The notes below the pieces were generated by a model. It saw only the letters and a list, made by a program, of their open reading frames with translations. It was not told the DNA's origin and ran no database searches. From positions 1 to 57,494 of the forward strand of contig NZ_MSRR01000015.1 in the NCBI RefSeq assembly GCF_001956585.1: 57,494 nt of DNA, read 5' to 3'. The stretch comes from Actinomyces naeslundii. Its GTDB lineage: Bacteria; Actinomycetota; Actinomycetes; Actinomycetales; Actinomycetaceae. Positions 10,226 through 19,194 of this stretch are shown here, one piece after another. Both the position numbers and the translations under genes were made by a program. Numbering within the stretch: position 1 is the stretch's first letter; every line of letters starts with the position of its first letter.

Positions 10226-10780
10226 GGTGGCCTTTGTGTCCCTAGCGTGACAGAACGATCTGGTGATCGTCGTTAGTCCGTGCGTGTCGTTCCTCGGTCT
10301 CCGGCGCCACGTTGCCGCGTGGCTCGTGCCTGTCGGGATCGTTGGGCTATGCGGGCGACGTCCTGGCTGACGACCCGCTCACTGACTCCGAGGTTGAGAC
10401 ATTCCGGGTTGAGGTGGCGGTTGCCGCTCGGCGGCACACTCCGAATCCGGATCGGCTGTCTGCGCCGACGGTCGACAGCGAGCAGGAGGATCGTTCGAGC
10501 CGGGCCGAGGCGGATGATCCCGCCCAGTCTTGGGCAGGCGGAGCTACGTCGCAGTCTCCGTCCGATGCCGCTGCGGACACGACGCCATCGGGTCCGCAGG
10601 ACTCCGCTGATGTCAGGAGGAATCCCCCTGAGGGCCAGGAGCGGTCGCAAGAGCCGTGACCGGTGGTCGGCCGGGGACGCTCGTCGTGCACGGAGCCCCC
10701 TCATGCAGGAGGTGGAGGCTCAGCCGGAGGTGGGGGCGGTTGGTGTTGCAGGCTCCGGTGATCTTTCCGGCCAGCGGGAC
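10226..10780. other. Intergenic stretch without a convincing gene
   Basis: This is the first half of the leuB-ilvE gap. A TTG-started plus-strand frame at 10312-10659 (contains DDPLTDSEVETFRVEVAVAA) has partly protein-like composition but no clear ribosome site, and I recognise no family. Competing frames on the minus strand are equally long. It may be eroded coding DNA like the segment that follows. I see no RNA gene here. Confidence 0.4.
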
Positions 10781-10789
10781 TGCCCCGAT

Positions 10790-11165
10790 AGGTCCTCGAT
10801 CGTCATGCCATGAACAACCGCGTCCCAGGACGTCGTATCGAAGCTCCTCTGCTGGCACACCGTGGGTCACGGGCAGAGCGGCGCTGTCGGCGGACCATAC
10901 CCGCGCGAAGGACCTCCCGACGACCTGAGAACCGGCGATGCTGGCACTGAAGGTCGTAGCGATACCGGCATAGGACTCGGACCGGTTGGCCGTCGTGAGC
11001 TCCATCCGCGCGGTCTGCCTGTAGTCCGGGTACTCGCCGGCCAAGGAGATGGCCCAGTGCTCGGACAACGCATGGTCGTCGCCCCGGTCGCGACCAGCTC
11101 TGGGCTGCTGGTCACCTCGGCGCTCACCTGGTAGGTCGAGGAGCGTGAGACGTATGACCGCGACC
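10790..11165 (-). pseudogene. Decayed gene, probably a secreted or lipoprotein-type hypothetical
   Basis: Two minus-strand frames carry protein-like sequence with the GC-rich third positions of local genes but do not join. One segment reads STYQVSAEVTSSPELVATGA. After a frame change near 11070 the next reads EHWAISLAGEYPDYRQTARM, MELTTANRSESYAGIATTFS and then VVGRSFARVW. The alternating pattern of a tested residue core and small polar residues recalls FxLYD-like extracellular domains, but that assignment is a guess. There is no intact start, signal peptide or ribosome site. I read this as a frameshifted and truncated remnant. Confidence 0.5.
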
Positions 11166-11328
11166 AGGAGGTTGCAGGAGAGTGTGTGGTCTCGGACGTC
11201 GTTGCTCCGGACGCCGCGGTGGGGGCTGTGCGAAGGCTGCCGGGCGGAGCGCATGGCCGGAACCTAGTCGTTGCCCCGGCTTTGAGTCAGGATATGGGAA
11301 GGATGTGTCCGAGTTGTGGCCTCGGCGG

Positions 11329-11334
11329 TAGGGT
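11329..11334 (+). promoter_or_regulatory. -10 element for a leaderless ilvE transcript
   Basis: TAGGGT ends 6 nt before the ATG of ilvE, and no Shine-Dalgarno sequence lies in between. The spacing puts the transcription start at or next to the A of the ATG, as in leaderless actinobacterial mRNAs. The same TAGGGT-N6-ATG arrangement recurs at 46989-47003. Confidence 0.5.
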
Positions 11335-11340
11335 GGGCCT

Positions 11341-12516
11341 ATGCCTGAGACAGACGCCGCCTCAACCGACTTCGCATCCACATCCCTGGCCCGTGCCGCT
11401 GAGGTCCCCGTTCCTGAGGCCGACGCAATCGCCGGTCGCTTCCCCCTGACCGCCAACCCGTCGCCCGTCGCCGAGGACGAGCGCAAGGCGATCCTGGCGG
11501 GTCTCCACTTCGGCGACTCCTTCACCGACCATATGGCCCACGCTCGCTGGAAGCAGGGTGAGGGCTGGGGCGACTACGGCGTCATTCCTTACGGCAACCT
11601 CAGCCTATCCCCGGCCACCGCCGTGCTCCACTACGGTCAGGAGATCTTCGAGGGCATCAAGGCCTACCGGCACGACGACGGATCGGTGTGGACCTTCCGA
11701 CCCCGCTACAACGCGGCCCGCCTCAACGCCTCGGCCCGGCGTCTGGCTCTTCCCGATCTGTCAGAGGAGGACTTCGTGGCCTCCCTGGTGGATCTGGTAC
11801 GCGCCGATGCCGCCTGGGTGCCCTCGGGTGAGGGGGAGTCCCTCTATCTGCGTCCCTTCGCCTTCGCCTCCGAGGCATTCCTCGGAGTGCGTCCTTCGAA
11901 GGTGGTCGACTACTACGTCATCGCCTCGCCCTCGGGCTCCTACTTCACCCATGGCCTTGAGCCCATCTCCATATGGGTCAGCACCGAGTACCACCGTGCC
12001 GGACGCGGAGGAACCGGAGCGGCCAAGACCGGGGGCAACTACGCCTCCTCCCTGCTTCCTCAGCAGGAGGCCTATGCGCAGGGCTGTGATCAGGTCTGTT
12101 TCCTTGATGACGTCTCGCAGAAGAACCTCGAAGAGCTCGGCGGTATGAACATCATGGTCGTCGACGCCGACGGAACCGTGCGCACGCCGCAGCTGACCGG
12201 GACCATCCTCGAGGGCTCCACCCGCAGCGCCATCATCCGCATGCTGCGTGACTCGGGGCGGAACGTCGTCGAAGACACCATCAGCCTTGAGGGGCTGCTG
12301 GCGGACATCGAGTCGGGCCGGGTCAGCGAGGTGTTCGCCTGCGGTACCGCGGCTGTTGTCGTGCCCTTGGGGCATCTCAAGGGCGAGGGATTCGATGCCC
12401 GTATCGAGGGCAGTGAGGTCACCCGGCAGATCCATGACCGGCTCACGTCCATCCAGTCCGGCCATGCCGAGGACCCCTACGGGTGGATGTATCAGCTCGT
12501 CCCTCCTCGTTCGTAG
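11341..12516 (+). CDS. ilvE: Branched-chain amino-acid aminotransferase
   Basis: This is a PLP-dependent fold-IV transaminase that makes leucine, isoleucine and valine from their 2-keto acids, using glutamate as donor. The 391-aa length fits the larger (BCAT2-like) type. Recognisable segments are LSLSPATAVLHYGQEIFEG, the PLP-lysine in AAKTGGNYASSLL (K about residue 226), and the EELGGMNIMVV and TGTILEGSTRSAI blocks near the phosphate-binding site. The start has no ribosome site but has a TAGGGT element 6 nt upstream, so a leaderless message is likely. It stands alone between a decayed region and the LCP-family gene. Confidence 0.95.
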   Translation: MPETDAASTDFASTSLARAAEVPVPEADAIAGRFPLTANPSPVAEDERKAILAGLHFGDSFTDHMAHARWKQGEGWGDYGVIPYGNLSLSPATAVLHYGQEIFEGIKAYRHDDGSVWTFRPRYNAARLNASARRLALPDLSEEDFVASLVDLVRADAAWVPSGEGESLYLRPFAFASEAFLGVRPSKVVDYYVIASPSGSYFTHGLEPISIWVSTEYHRAGRGGTGAAKTGGNYASSLLPQQEAYAQGCDQVCFLDDVSQKNLEELGGMNIMVVDADGTVRTPQLTGTILEGSTRSAIIRMLRDSGRNVVEDTISLEGLLADIESGRVSEVFACGTAAVVVPLGHLKGEGFDARIEGSEVTRQIHDRLTSIQSGHAEDPYGWMYQLVPPRS

Positions 12517-12625
12517 AATAACCGAAGGGCATTCTTCTGATTGTGCGGAAAGATATTCTGGACGAGATTTGAATGATGACGAGGAGATTACTCTCGTCTC
12601 AGTTGCATCTCATTTCATGATGATC

Positions 12626-12662
12626 TTGCCCGGATCGCCTTGAAAATGGGAGATCCGGGCAA
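12626..12662. terminator. Inverted repeat between ilvE and the LCP gene
   Basis: An 11-bp perfect stem (12626-12636 with 12652-12662) has a 15-nt loop. It lacks a T tract on either strand, so it is a weak terminator or a structural element. It lies 33 nt upstream of the LCP-family start. Confidence 0.4.
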
Positions 12663-12695
12663 AACGCTTGAAAAAAGTGTGGTGCTATATGCGTC

Positions 12696-13880
12696 ATGAC
12701 CCAGACCCCCCTGCCTGATCCTGAAGGCGACCTGGCGAAAAAGGATGACGCCGGAACCATCCCGGGTGCCCACAGTGCCGACGGTGCCGATGGCGCTGAC
12801 CTCAGTGCCGCTGCTGCTTCCTCAGATGCCGCAGCGGTGTCATCCGGTGGCGCCCGACGTCGTCCCGGCCGGGGCTGGAGGATCGCTCTCCTCAGCGTGC
12901 TGGCGATATTCCTGGTCCTGACCCTGGCCACGGGGGGCCTTGCCCTGTGGGTACGACACTCCCTGGCCTCCGGTATCGAGACCATTGCCGATCCCTTCGC
13001 CGGTATCGCCACGCGAGCACCGCGGCAGTCGGTGCCGGCCGGTCAGGAGGCGGCCACCAACATCCTGGTCCTGGGGACCGACTCCCGCACCAGCGCATCC
13101 GACCCGTCCCAGTGGGCGGAGGGCGCCCAGCGTACTGATGCGATCATGATCCTGCAGATCAGCGGCGACAGGAAGACCGTCTCGGTCATGTCGATCCCCC
13201 GCGACTCCTGGGTGGACATCCCCGGTCATGGTCAGGGCAAGATCAACGCCGCCTACTCCTATGGCGGCCCTTCGCTGACGATCCACACCGTGGAGAACCT
13301 CACCGGGATTCACATCGATCACTTCGCGGTGGCGAATTTCGAGTCCTTCGTCGCCCTGACCGACGAGATCGGCGGGGTGCGCATCAACCTCAAGACGCCC
13401 CAGACGATTGCCGGTAAGAAACTCGGCGCCGGTCCGCAGGCTCTCAACGGAGCTCAGGCCCTGGCCTACACCCGTGAGCGATCCTCACTCCCGGACGGCG
13501 ACTTCGACCGCGTCAAGCGCCAGCAGAGCTGGATGCGTGCCATCGCGAGCAAGGCCCTCTCCGGCGGCACCCTGTCGAGTCCCACGGATCTCTACTCCTT
13601 CCTCAAGACCGCCTCCCGGACGGTCGCCGTGGACGAGTCCTTCACCATCAACCAGATGCAGTCCCTGGCCCTGGGAGTGCGTCACCTGCACAGCAACGAC
13701 ATCAAGTTCATGACCGTACCGACCGCCGGCACGGGTACCTCCGGGGACGGCCAGTCCATCGTCCGGCTCGACAGCGACACGGATGCGCCCTTGTTCAAGG
13801 CCTTCGCCGAGGACCGGGTGGGGTCCTACCTCGCCGAGCACCCCGGCGCCGTTGAGCTGCTTCCCGTCACGGTGAACTAG
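12696..13880 (+). CDS. LytR-CpsA-Psr (LCP) family wall-polymer ligase
   Basis: LCP enzymes transfer undecaprenyl-pyrophosphate-linked glycopolymers to peptidoglycan, or to surface proteins in Actinomyces, on the outer membrane face. The 394-aa protein has an Ala/Ser/Asp-rich cytoplasmic N terminus, one membrane helix at about residues 66-85 (LLSVLAIFLVLTLATGGLAL), and an extracellular LCP domain at about 120-310. The domain contains ILVLGTDSRT, RTDAIMILQI, the arginine-rich SIPRDSWVDIPG and the late motif YTRER...DFDRVKRQQ. The ATG has no ribosome site. TGCTATATG, resembling an extended -10, ends close upstream, so it may be leaderless. It heads the wall-polymer locus. Confidence 0.9.
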   Translation: MTQTPLPDPEGDLAKKDDAGTIPGAHSADGADGADLSAAAASSDAAAVSSGGARRRPGRGWRIALLSVLAIFLVLTLATGGLALWVRHSLASGIETIADPFAGIATRAPRQSVPAGQEAATNILVLGTDSRTSASDPSQWAEGAQRTDAIMILQISGDRKTVSVMSIPRDSWVDIPGHGQGKINAAYSYGGPSLTIHTVENLTGIHIDHFAVANFESFVALTDEIGGVRINLKTPQTIAGKKLGAGPQALNGAQALAYTRERSSLPDGDFDRVKRQQSWMRAIASKALSGGTLSSPTDLYSFLKTASRTVAVDESFTINQMQSLALGVRHLHSNDIKFMTVPTAGTGTSGDGQSIVRLDSDTDAPLFKAFAEDRVGSYLAEHPGAVELLPVTVN

Positions 13881-13942
13881 CGCCCAGAGGCGGAGCAGTC
13901 CCGGGGCCGCCCCGTGGGACGCATACAGATGCATGGAGACTC

Positions 13943-15226
13943 ATGACTAACGCTGCTGGAGTAGCTGACGTCGCCGTCATCGGGCTGGGGTACATCGGTC
14001 TGCCAACGGCCGCCGTCCTGGCCCGTGCCGGACTCGACGTCGTCGGAGTGGATCGGCTTCGGGAACGTGTCGAGGCCGTCAACCGCGGAGAGCTGCCCTT
14101 CCTCGAGGACGGGCTCGCCACCGTCCTGGCCGAGCAGGTCGGTGCGGGGCGTCTGCGTGCCCAGACGGTGACACCATCGGCACGAACTTACGTCATCGCC
14201 GTGCCGACGCCGTTGACGCGAGAGGGGAACACGGCCGACCTCTCCCTGGTCGAGGCCGCCACCAGGCAGATCGCCCCGTGCCTCACTGGGGACGAGCTCA
14301 TCGTCCTGGAGTCGACCTGTCCGCCCGGCACTACTCGCGCCCTGGCTGAGGCGCTCATCTCGATGCGTCCGGATCTCTCACTGGACGGCAGCGGGGGACG
14401 TCGTCGGGTGCATGTCGCCCACTGTCCCGAACGAGTGCTGCCCGGACGCATCATGACCGAGATGGTGACCAACTCCCGGGTCATCGGTGGGCTGACCCCC
14501 GAGGCCTCGCATCTGGCCCGGGATCTGTACGCCACCTTCTGCCGGGGCGAGCTGGTTCTCACCGACGCCACCACCGCCGAGATGACCAAGCTGACGGAGA
14601 ACTCCTTCCGTGACCTCAATATCGCCTTCGCCAACGAGCTGGCCCTCGTCTGCGACCGGGCCGGGGTGGACGTCTGGGAGCTCATCGACCTGGCCAACCG
14701 CCATCCTCGGGTGAGCATCCTGCACCCGGGGCCCGGGGTGGGTGGCCACTGCATCGCCGTGGACCCATGGTTCCTGGTCTCCTCCGCGCCCGAGGAGACC
14801 AGGCTCATCCGCACGGCTCGCCAGGTCAACGACTCCCGGCCCGCCTACTACGTCGGGCGCATCCTTCAGGCGCTGGAAGGACTGGTCTCGCCGACTGTGG
14901 CGGTGCTCGGCCTGACCTTCAAGGCCGACGTCGACGATCTGCGTCAGTCGCCCGCACTCGCGATTACCGAGCAGGTGGCCGCCGGCGCGCCCCACGCCCG
15001 GGTCCTGGTGGCTGAGCCGCGTGCCGACGCGCTTCCGCCGTCTCTGGCTCGGTGGGCCAACGTGCGGCTGACCGGATGCCGACAGGCCGTCGAGCAGGCC
15101 GACGTCGTTGTGGTGCTGGTCAGCCACCAGGAGTTCTCCGATCTCGATCCGCTCCTGCTCAAGGGGCGGACCGTCATTGATGCCACAGGGCTCTGGCGCC
15201 GCCGGAGTCCCCTGTTGGCGGGGTAG
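13943..15226 (+). CDS. wecC: UDP-N-acetyl-D-mannosamine dehydrogenase-type nucleotide-sugar dehydrogenase
   Basis: This NAD-dependent two-step oxidase converts a UDP-hexose(NAc) to the uronic acid, most likely UDP-ManNAc to UDP-ManNAcA. The 427-aa protein has an N-terminal Rossmann domain (VIGLGYIGLPTAAVLARAG) and the VLESTCPPGTTR block. The central catalytic region LTENSFRDLNIAFANEL is followed by the nucleophile cysteine in PGPGVGGHCIAVDPW, which is characteristic of WecC-like enzymes, and by the C-terminal UDP-binding domain (LGLTFKADVDDLRQSPAL). GGAG lies 4 nt before the ATG. It is 6 nt upstream of the GT2-TagF gene, implying that a uronic acid is part of the polymer. No ManNAc epimerase (wecB) is seen in the window. 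Confidence 0.85.
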   Translation: MTNAAGVADVAVIGLGYIGLPTAAVLARAGLDVVGVDRLRERVEAVNRGELPFLEDGLATVLAEQVGAGRLRAQTVTPSARTYVIAVPTPLTREGNTADLSLVEAATRQIAPCLTGDELIVLESTCPPGTTRALAEALISMRPDLSLDGSGGRRRVHVAHCPERVLPGRIMTEMVTNSRVIGGLTPEASHLARDLYATFCRGELVLTDATTAEMTKLTENSFRDLNIAFANELALVCDRAGVDVWELIDLANRHPRVSILHPGPGVGGHCIAVDPWFLVSSAPEETRLIRTARQVNDSRPAYYVGRILQALEGLVSPTVAVLGLTFKADVDDLRQSPALAITEQVAAGAPHARVLVAEPRADALPPSLARWANVRLTGCRQAVEQADVVVVLVSHQEFSDLDPLLLKGRTVIDATGLWRRRSPLLAG

Positions 15227-15232
15227 AAGGAC

Positions 15233-18200
15233 GTGGGCGGTCGACGTCTCCTCGGCGCGGCTCTGCGCGCCGTGCACCGGCCCCGACTCAGTGTCATCGT
15301 CCGAGCAGTGGGGGCCGGCCCTCACCTGGAAGGGGCCATCCGATCCGTGCTCAACCAGAGCTTCAAGGACCTGGAGGTCCTGGTCGTCGTCGGGCAGGGA
15401 GCCGACACGCAGAGCTCTGGTGAGCAGATAGCGACTCGCCTGTCCACCAAGGACCGGCGTGTCCGGGTTCTGCCCAGCGAACGCGGTGGCGACCCGGGTG
15501 ACCTGGAGACCGCCTTGAAACGAGCGCGAGGACGCCTAGTCACTATCGTCCACGGCGGAGACGCCCTTGTGGCCGGTGCCTGTCAGAGAATGATTCAGTG
15601 CCTGGATCTGTCGGGTTCTGACGTTGTCGTTGCGCGCTCGCGTTCCCTGACACCGTCAACCGGCGCCAGGCAGAGGACGGGACCACCCAGGGAACCCCGC
15701 CTCGGAGAGCCACTGGTCCAGGTGCCCGAGGTGGTTGAGGACCTTGTGGCCGGCGCGGTCATGGCTCGCCGGTGGCTGTGGACACGGCCAAGACGGCTCG
15801 GTGCACTGCGAACCTCACCGGTGTCGCTGCCCGCCAGGACCCTCTCGGTGCTCCTCGCTGCGACACGCATCGACGTGCTTGATGAGGAGGTCTACACCTG
15901 GCGTGTCGGATCGGTGGCTCGTGGCCCGAGTGCGGACACCGAGCCCGCCGCCCTCCTGACAGAGGTGGGGGTCCTGGCGCAGATGGCCGCGGGCGCACCG
16001 CCGTCGGTGCGTCGGCGCCTGGTTGCCGGACGCCTGAACCGGGACCTTGTTCGTCTGGCTGAGCGCGCTCACCGGGAGCGGCCTGACTTCGTCCGCGGAC
16101 TCCGTCGCACGGCGAAGAGGGTGCTTCCGGCCGCTGAGGACTCTCTTTGGGACTCGACCGCGCTGCTCGATCGGCTCGTGCTGTGGCTCCTCACGCGAGA
16201 CGATCCGGCCAGTGCCGAGGAGCTTGAGGATCTGATCGGCCGGCGGCTTGAGGACCTGAACCGCCTTCCCCTGGTCCTTGAGGCGGGGACTCTGCGCCCC
16301 GAGCCGCGCTTTCTGGAACGGATCACGGTGCCCGGCCGACTCACCGAGCTCCAAGACGTCGATCTGAGACTGCACGTCAGTACCGACACGGCGCGCTGGG
16401 TCGGTCCCCGGACCCTGGAGGTACGCGGCTGCGCCTGGGTCTGGGGAGTCGACCCGAGCCTGACCGATCGTCCGGTCATTGAGGTTGTCGACGCGGATGG
16501 GAGAGTTCGACGGCGCACCGAGGTGGATCGCTGTCAGGCGCCTCGCGCCGACCTGGAGGCCGGTGACCCGTGGCGCTCCTACCTCCCCTCGGGGATCACG
16601 GTGCGTCTGCGGCTCGAGCCCGGCAGCACCGTGTGGTTCCGGGTGGTGACCCGCATAGCAGGGCGAAGGGTGTGGACATGGATGCCGCAACCGGCCGGTT
16701 CCAGCAGGTGGCGCCTGGCGCCGTCGGAGTCCGGGCGGTGCTTGGCAGTGCGCGGTGAACGGGGGCTGCTCCAGGTCGCCTCGGTGAAGACCGGGAGCCG
16801 GGGGAGCGAGCTGCTACCCAGCATGCCGATCGACGTCGTGCTCCACGGAGCGTGTCTGGCTGTCGACGCAACGATGGTGCTGTCCGGAACGGTGACGGGG
16901 GCCCCAGCGGAGCTGGACATCGTCGTCAGCTGCAGCGGCGGCCGGATGACGGTACCTGCCGTCCTAGCGCCGGGCGGCGAGTGGACGGCGAACCTTGGTC
17001 TGGTCGATACCGACGTCCAGCTGGGGACCTACACGGTGGGCTGGAGCGCCACGCCGGAGGACGAGCCCGACCACCGCATCGAAGGGGTCTGCCGGGCAGG
17101 GGAGGGAATCGACGGCCCCGCCATTGAGGCTCCCATCGTTCCGGCACCCGCCGGCGGCGCGGTGGTGCCCGATGACGTTGTCCCCGGGGGAGGCTCCGGG
17201 CGCCCAGCACGCCGCGCGCGGATCATCACCCGGCGTGACGGCTCCGTGGCCGTGGCCGTCATTCCTCCGCTGACGCCTCGGGAACGCTCACGACGGGGCC
17301 GTCGGTTCCTCGTTGAGCGTGAGGCAGAGGCCCTGAGGCCGGCAGTCTTCATGGAGTCCTTCGGTGGACGCAGCGGGGGAGACAATCCGGCTGCGATCTG
17401 CGAGGACCTGGCTGCCCACGATGTGCGCGCGCCCCTGTGGTGGTCGGTGGTCGACGGTACGGTTCCGGTCCCGTCGGGCGCGGTCCCGGTCGTCGTCGGA
17501 TCACAGGAGTGGGTGGAGGCGCTGCGTACCTCACGTGTCATCGTTACCAACGACCACCTTCCCGACTGGTTCTCCAAGCGTGAGGGGCAGCACCTGCTCC
17601 AGACCTGGCACGGCACTCCGATCAAGAAGCTGCTTCACGACGCCGCCCCGGGATCCGTCAGTCTGCGCTACCAGCGGCTCATGGCCCGTCAGGTTCCCCA
17701 GTGGGACCTGCTGCTGGCTCAGAACCGGGAGGCCGAACAGCGTCTGAGGCGGGCGCTGGGGTACGGCGGGCAGGTCCGGGTGGGGGAGTACCCCCGAAAC
17801 GTCAGGCTACTTGGTGGCATTGAGGTGGGGCGGCGGGTGCGTTCCGATCTCGGTATCGGTGAGGAGCAGCGGGTCATCCTCTATGCGCCGACCTGGCGCG
17901 AGAGGCTGCGTCACCCAGAGGGCCTGGCTGGGCACAGCAACGGGCAAGGACTGCTGGGAGAGGTGTACCCGGCTCATCGCACGGATGCGGTGGTCCTCAT
18001 GCGCACACACCACATGAACCGTGCCAGGCCTGGTCCCGGGCTGGTTGACGTCAGTCGCTATCCAAACATTGAGGAACTTATGATGGCGGCCGATGTCCTG
18101 GTCTCGGACTACTCCAGCATCTTCCTCGACTTCGCCCTCACCGGGAAGCCGGCGGTGGTCTACGTGCCGGACCTGGAGCACTACCGTGATGTCGAGAGAG

Positions 18201-18397
18201 GCCTGTACGGCGACTGGCCCCGCAGGTCGGGACTGCCGGTCGCCCTCGATCATGATGAGCTCACCTTCCATCTGAACCGGATCCTGGGTGACTTCGATGT
18301 CCAGGCTGCTCGCCGAGAAGTGTTGGAGGTTGATCCGGCGCCAGTCCTGGAGAACCTGGCCTGGATCCGTGGGTGGATCACTCGTTTCCTGCGCTGA
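15233..18397 (+). CDS. Two-domain GT2 / CDP-glycerol glycerophosphotransferase (TagF-like)
   Basis: This large 1054-aa enzyme probably extends the surface polymer. The N-terminal part (about residues 20-200) looks like a GT2-type domain (LSVIVRAVGAGPHLEGAIRS, LNQSFKDLEVLVVVG), although a clear DxD is not evident. A long middle region of beta-rich character (380-640) follows. The C-terminal TagF/Glyphos_transf domain (about 700-1050) is clear: PAVFMESFGG, the catalytic-histidine motif LQTWHGTPIKKL near residue 792, ILYAPTWRE near 885 and VSDYSSIFLDFAL near 958. TagF enzymes transfer glycerol phosphate from CDP-glycerol. A weak AAGG precedes the GTG start, 6 nt after wecC. The role of the GT2-like part is inferred. 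Confidence 0.85.
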   Translation: MGGRRLLGAALRAVHRPRLSVIVRAVGAGPHLEGAIRSVLNQSFKDLEVLVVVGQGADTQSSGEQIATRLSTKDRRVRVLPSERGGDPGDLETALKRARGRLVTIVHGGDALVAGACQRMIQCLDLSGSDVVVARSRSLTPSTGARQRTGPPREPRLGEPLVQVPEVVEDLVAGAVMARRWLWTRPRRLGALRTSPVSLPARTLSVLLAATRIDVLDEEVYTWRVGSVARGPSADTEPAALLTEVGVLAQMAAGAPPSVRRRLVAGRLNRDLVRLAERAHRERPDFVRGLRRTAKRVLPAAEDSLWDSTALLDRLVLWLLTRDDPASAEELEDLIGRRLEDLNRLPLVLEAGTLRPEPRFLERITVPGRLTELQDVDLRLHVSTDTARWVGPRTLEVRGCAWVWGVDPSLTDRPVIEVVDADGRVRRRTEVDRCQAPRADLEAGDPWRSYLPSGITVRLRLEPGSTVWFRVVTRIAGRRVWTWMPQPAGSSRWRLAPSESGRCLAVRGERGLLQVASVKTGSRGSELLPSMPIDVVLHGACLAVDATMVLSGTVTGAPAELDIVVSCSGGRMTVPAVLAPGGEWTANLGLVDTDVQLGTYTVGWSATPEDEPDHRIEGVCRAGEGIDGPAIEAPIVPAPAGGAVVPDDVVPGGGSGRPARRARIITRRDGSVAVAVIPPLTPRERSRRGRRFLVEREAEALRPAVFMESFGGRSGGDNPAAICEDLAAHDVRAPLWWSVVDGTVPVPSGAVPVVVGSQEWVEALRTSRVIVTNDHLPDWFSKREGQHLLQTWHGTPIKKLLHDAAPGSVSLRYQRLMARQVPQWDLLLAQNREAEQRLRRALGYGGQVRVGEYPRNVRLLGGIEVGRRVRSDLGIGEEQRVILYAPTWRERLRHPEGLAGHSNGQGLLGEVYPAHRTDAVVLMRTHHMNRARPGPGLVDVSRYPNIEELMMAADVLVSDYSSIFLDFALTGKPAVVYVPDLEHYRDVERGLYGDWPRRSGLPVALDHDELTFHLNRILGDFDVQAARREVLEVDPAPVLENLAWIRGWITRFLR

Positions 18398-18662
18398 CAG
18401 GCGGCGATGCGTCGATGAGTTCAGGTCTAGAAAATACTGTTAAGAAGAATTGTGACATAAACGTGCGATAGTCGGTTCGATAAGGTCGATGCACCTGTGA
18501 GGTGCAGCAATGAGGTGGCGTCCTAGATTTCGACCATATATCGGTATTGCATCGGTTCTGCGACACCTTCAATATCTCCTGGTGGCTGAGGAATACTCAC
18601 GGTGGTTTGCCTGCGCGTCGTCACGCGGGCGGTCCTCGACCATCCAACCAGGAAGTGACCTT
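18398..18662 (+). other. Long AT-richer leader upstream of tagD
   Basis: These 265 nt between the TagF fusion and tagD are visibly AT-richer than the genes around them. They hold a 7-bp hairpin with a 3-nt loop (18490-18496 with 18500-18506) and possible -10 elements (for example TAAGGT, 18481-18486), so tagD may have its own promoter. An in-frame extension of tagD from 18510 was judged non-coding. Confidence 0.4.
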
Positions 18663-19055
18663 ATGAAGCGTGTGATCACCTATGGCACTTATGACCTGCT
18701 CCACTACGGTCATATTGCGTTGCTGAGGCGCGCGCGAGCGCTGGGTGACTTTCTGATGGTGGCGCTCTCCAGTGATGAGTTCAATGCCGGAAAAGGAAAG
18801 CGTGCCTACTTCTCCTATGAGGAGCGCAAGGTGATGCTCGAGGCCATTCGGTATGTCGACCTTGTGGTGCCCGAGCTGACATGGGGGCAGAAGACCGAGG
18901 ATATCTCCAGGTACGGTATTGATGTCTTCGTCATGGGTGATGACTGGAGCGGAGAGTTCGATGATCAGCTCGAGGGGCTGTGTGAGGTCGTCTACCTTCC
19001 TCGGACTCCCGAGGTTTCTACGAGTCAGATCAAGAATGACATGCGTCTGCACTGA
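18663..19055 (+). CDS. tagD: Glycerol-3-phosphate cytidylyltransferase
   Basis: This enzyme makes CDP-glycerol from CTP and glycerol-3-phosphate, the activated substrate for the TagF-like transferases next to it. The 130-aa length matches the TagD/GCT family. It has the nucleotidyltransferase start VITYGTYDLLHYGHI with the HxGH motif, the central KRAYFSYEERKVMLEAIRYV, VMGDDW, and the C-terminal signature RTPEVSTSQIK, equivalent to the RTxGxSTT motif that binds CTP phosphates. The ATG follows AGGAAG. A second paralogue at 38470-38877 lacks this last motif, so this copy is the likely functional supplier. Confidence 0.95.
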   Translation: MKRVITYGTYDLLHYGHIALLRRARALGDFLMVALSSDEFNAGKGKRAYFSYEERKVMLEAIRYVDLVVPELTWGQKTEDISRYGIDVFVMGDDWSGEFDDQLEGLCEVVYLPRTPEVSTSQIKNDMRLH

Positions 19056-19194
19056 GTGGCGGTGCCTTGACTCGGGTCGCTACGCGGATCGAAATGGAGA
19101 TCCGGGCTGGAAGCCGGTTTGAGTCTCGTCGTACGGCGTGCAGTCAAATGCAGAATGAAACTCATAGGATATGCATAGTAGAACAAGGGCGGTT

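Noticed and set aside
18510-18662. N-terminal extension of tagD
   Set aside because: It is AT-rich, not protein-like, and TagD proteins start at MKRVITYG. The ATG at 18663 has its own ribosome site.
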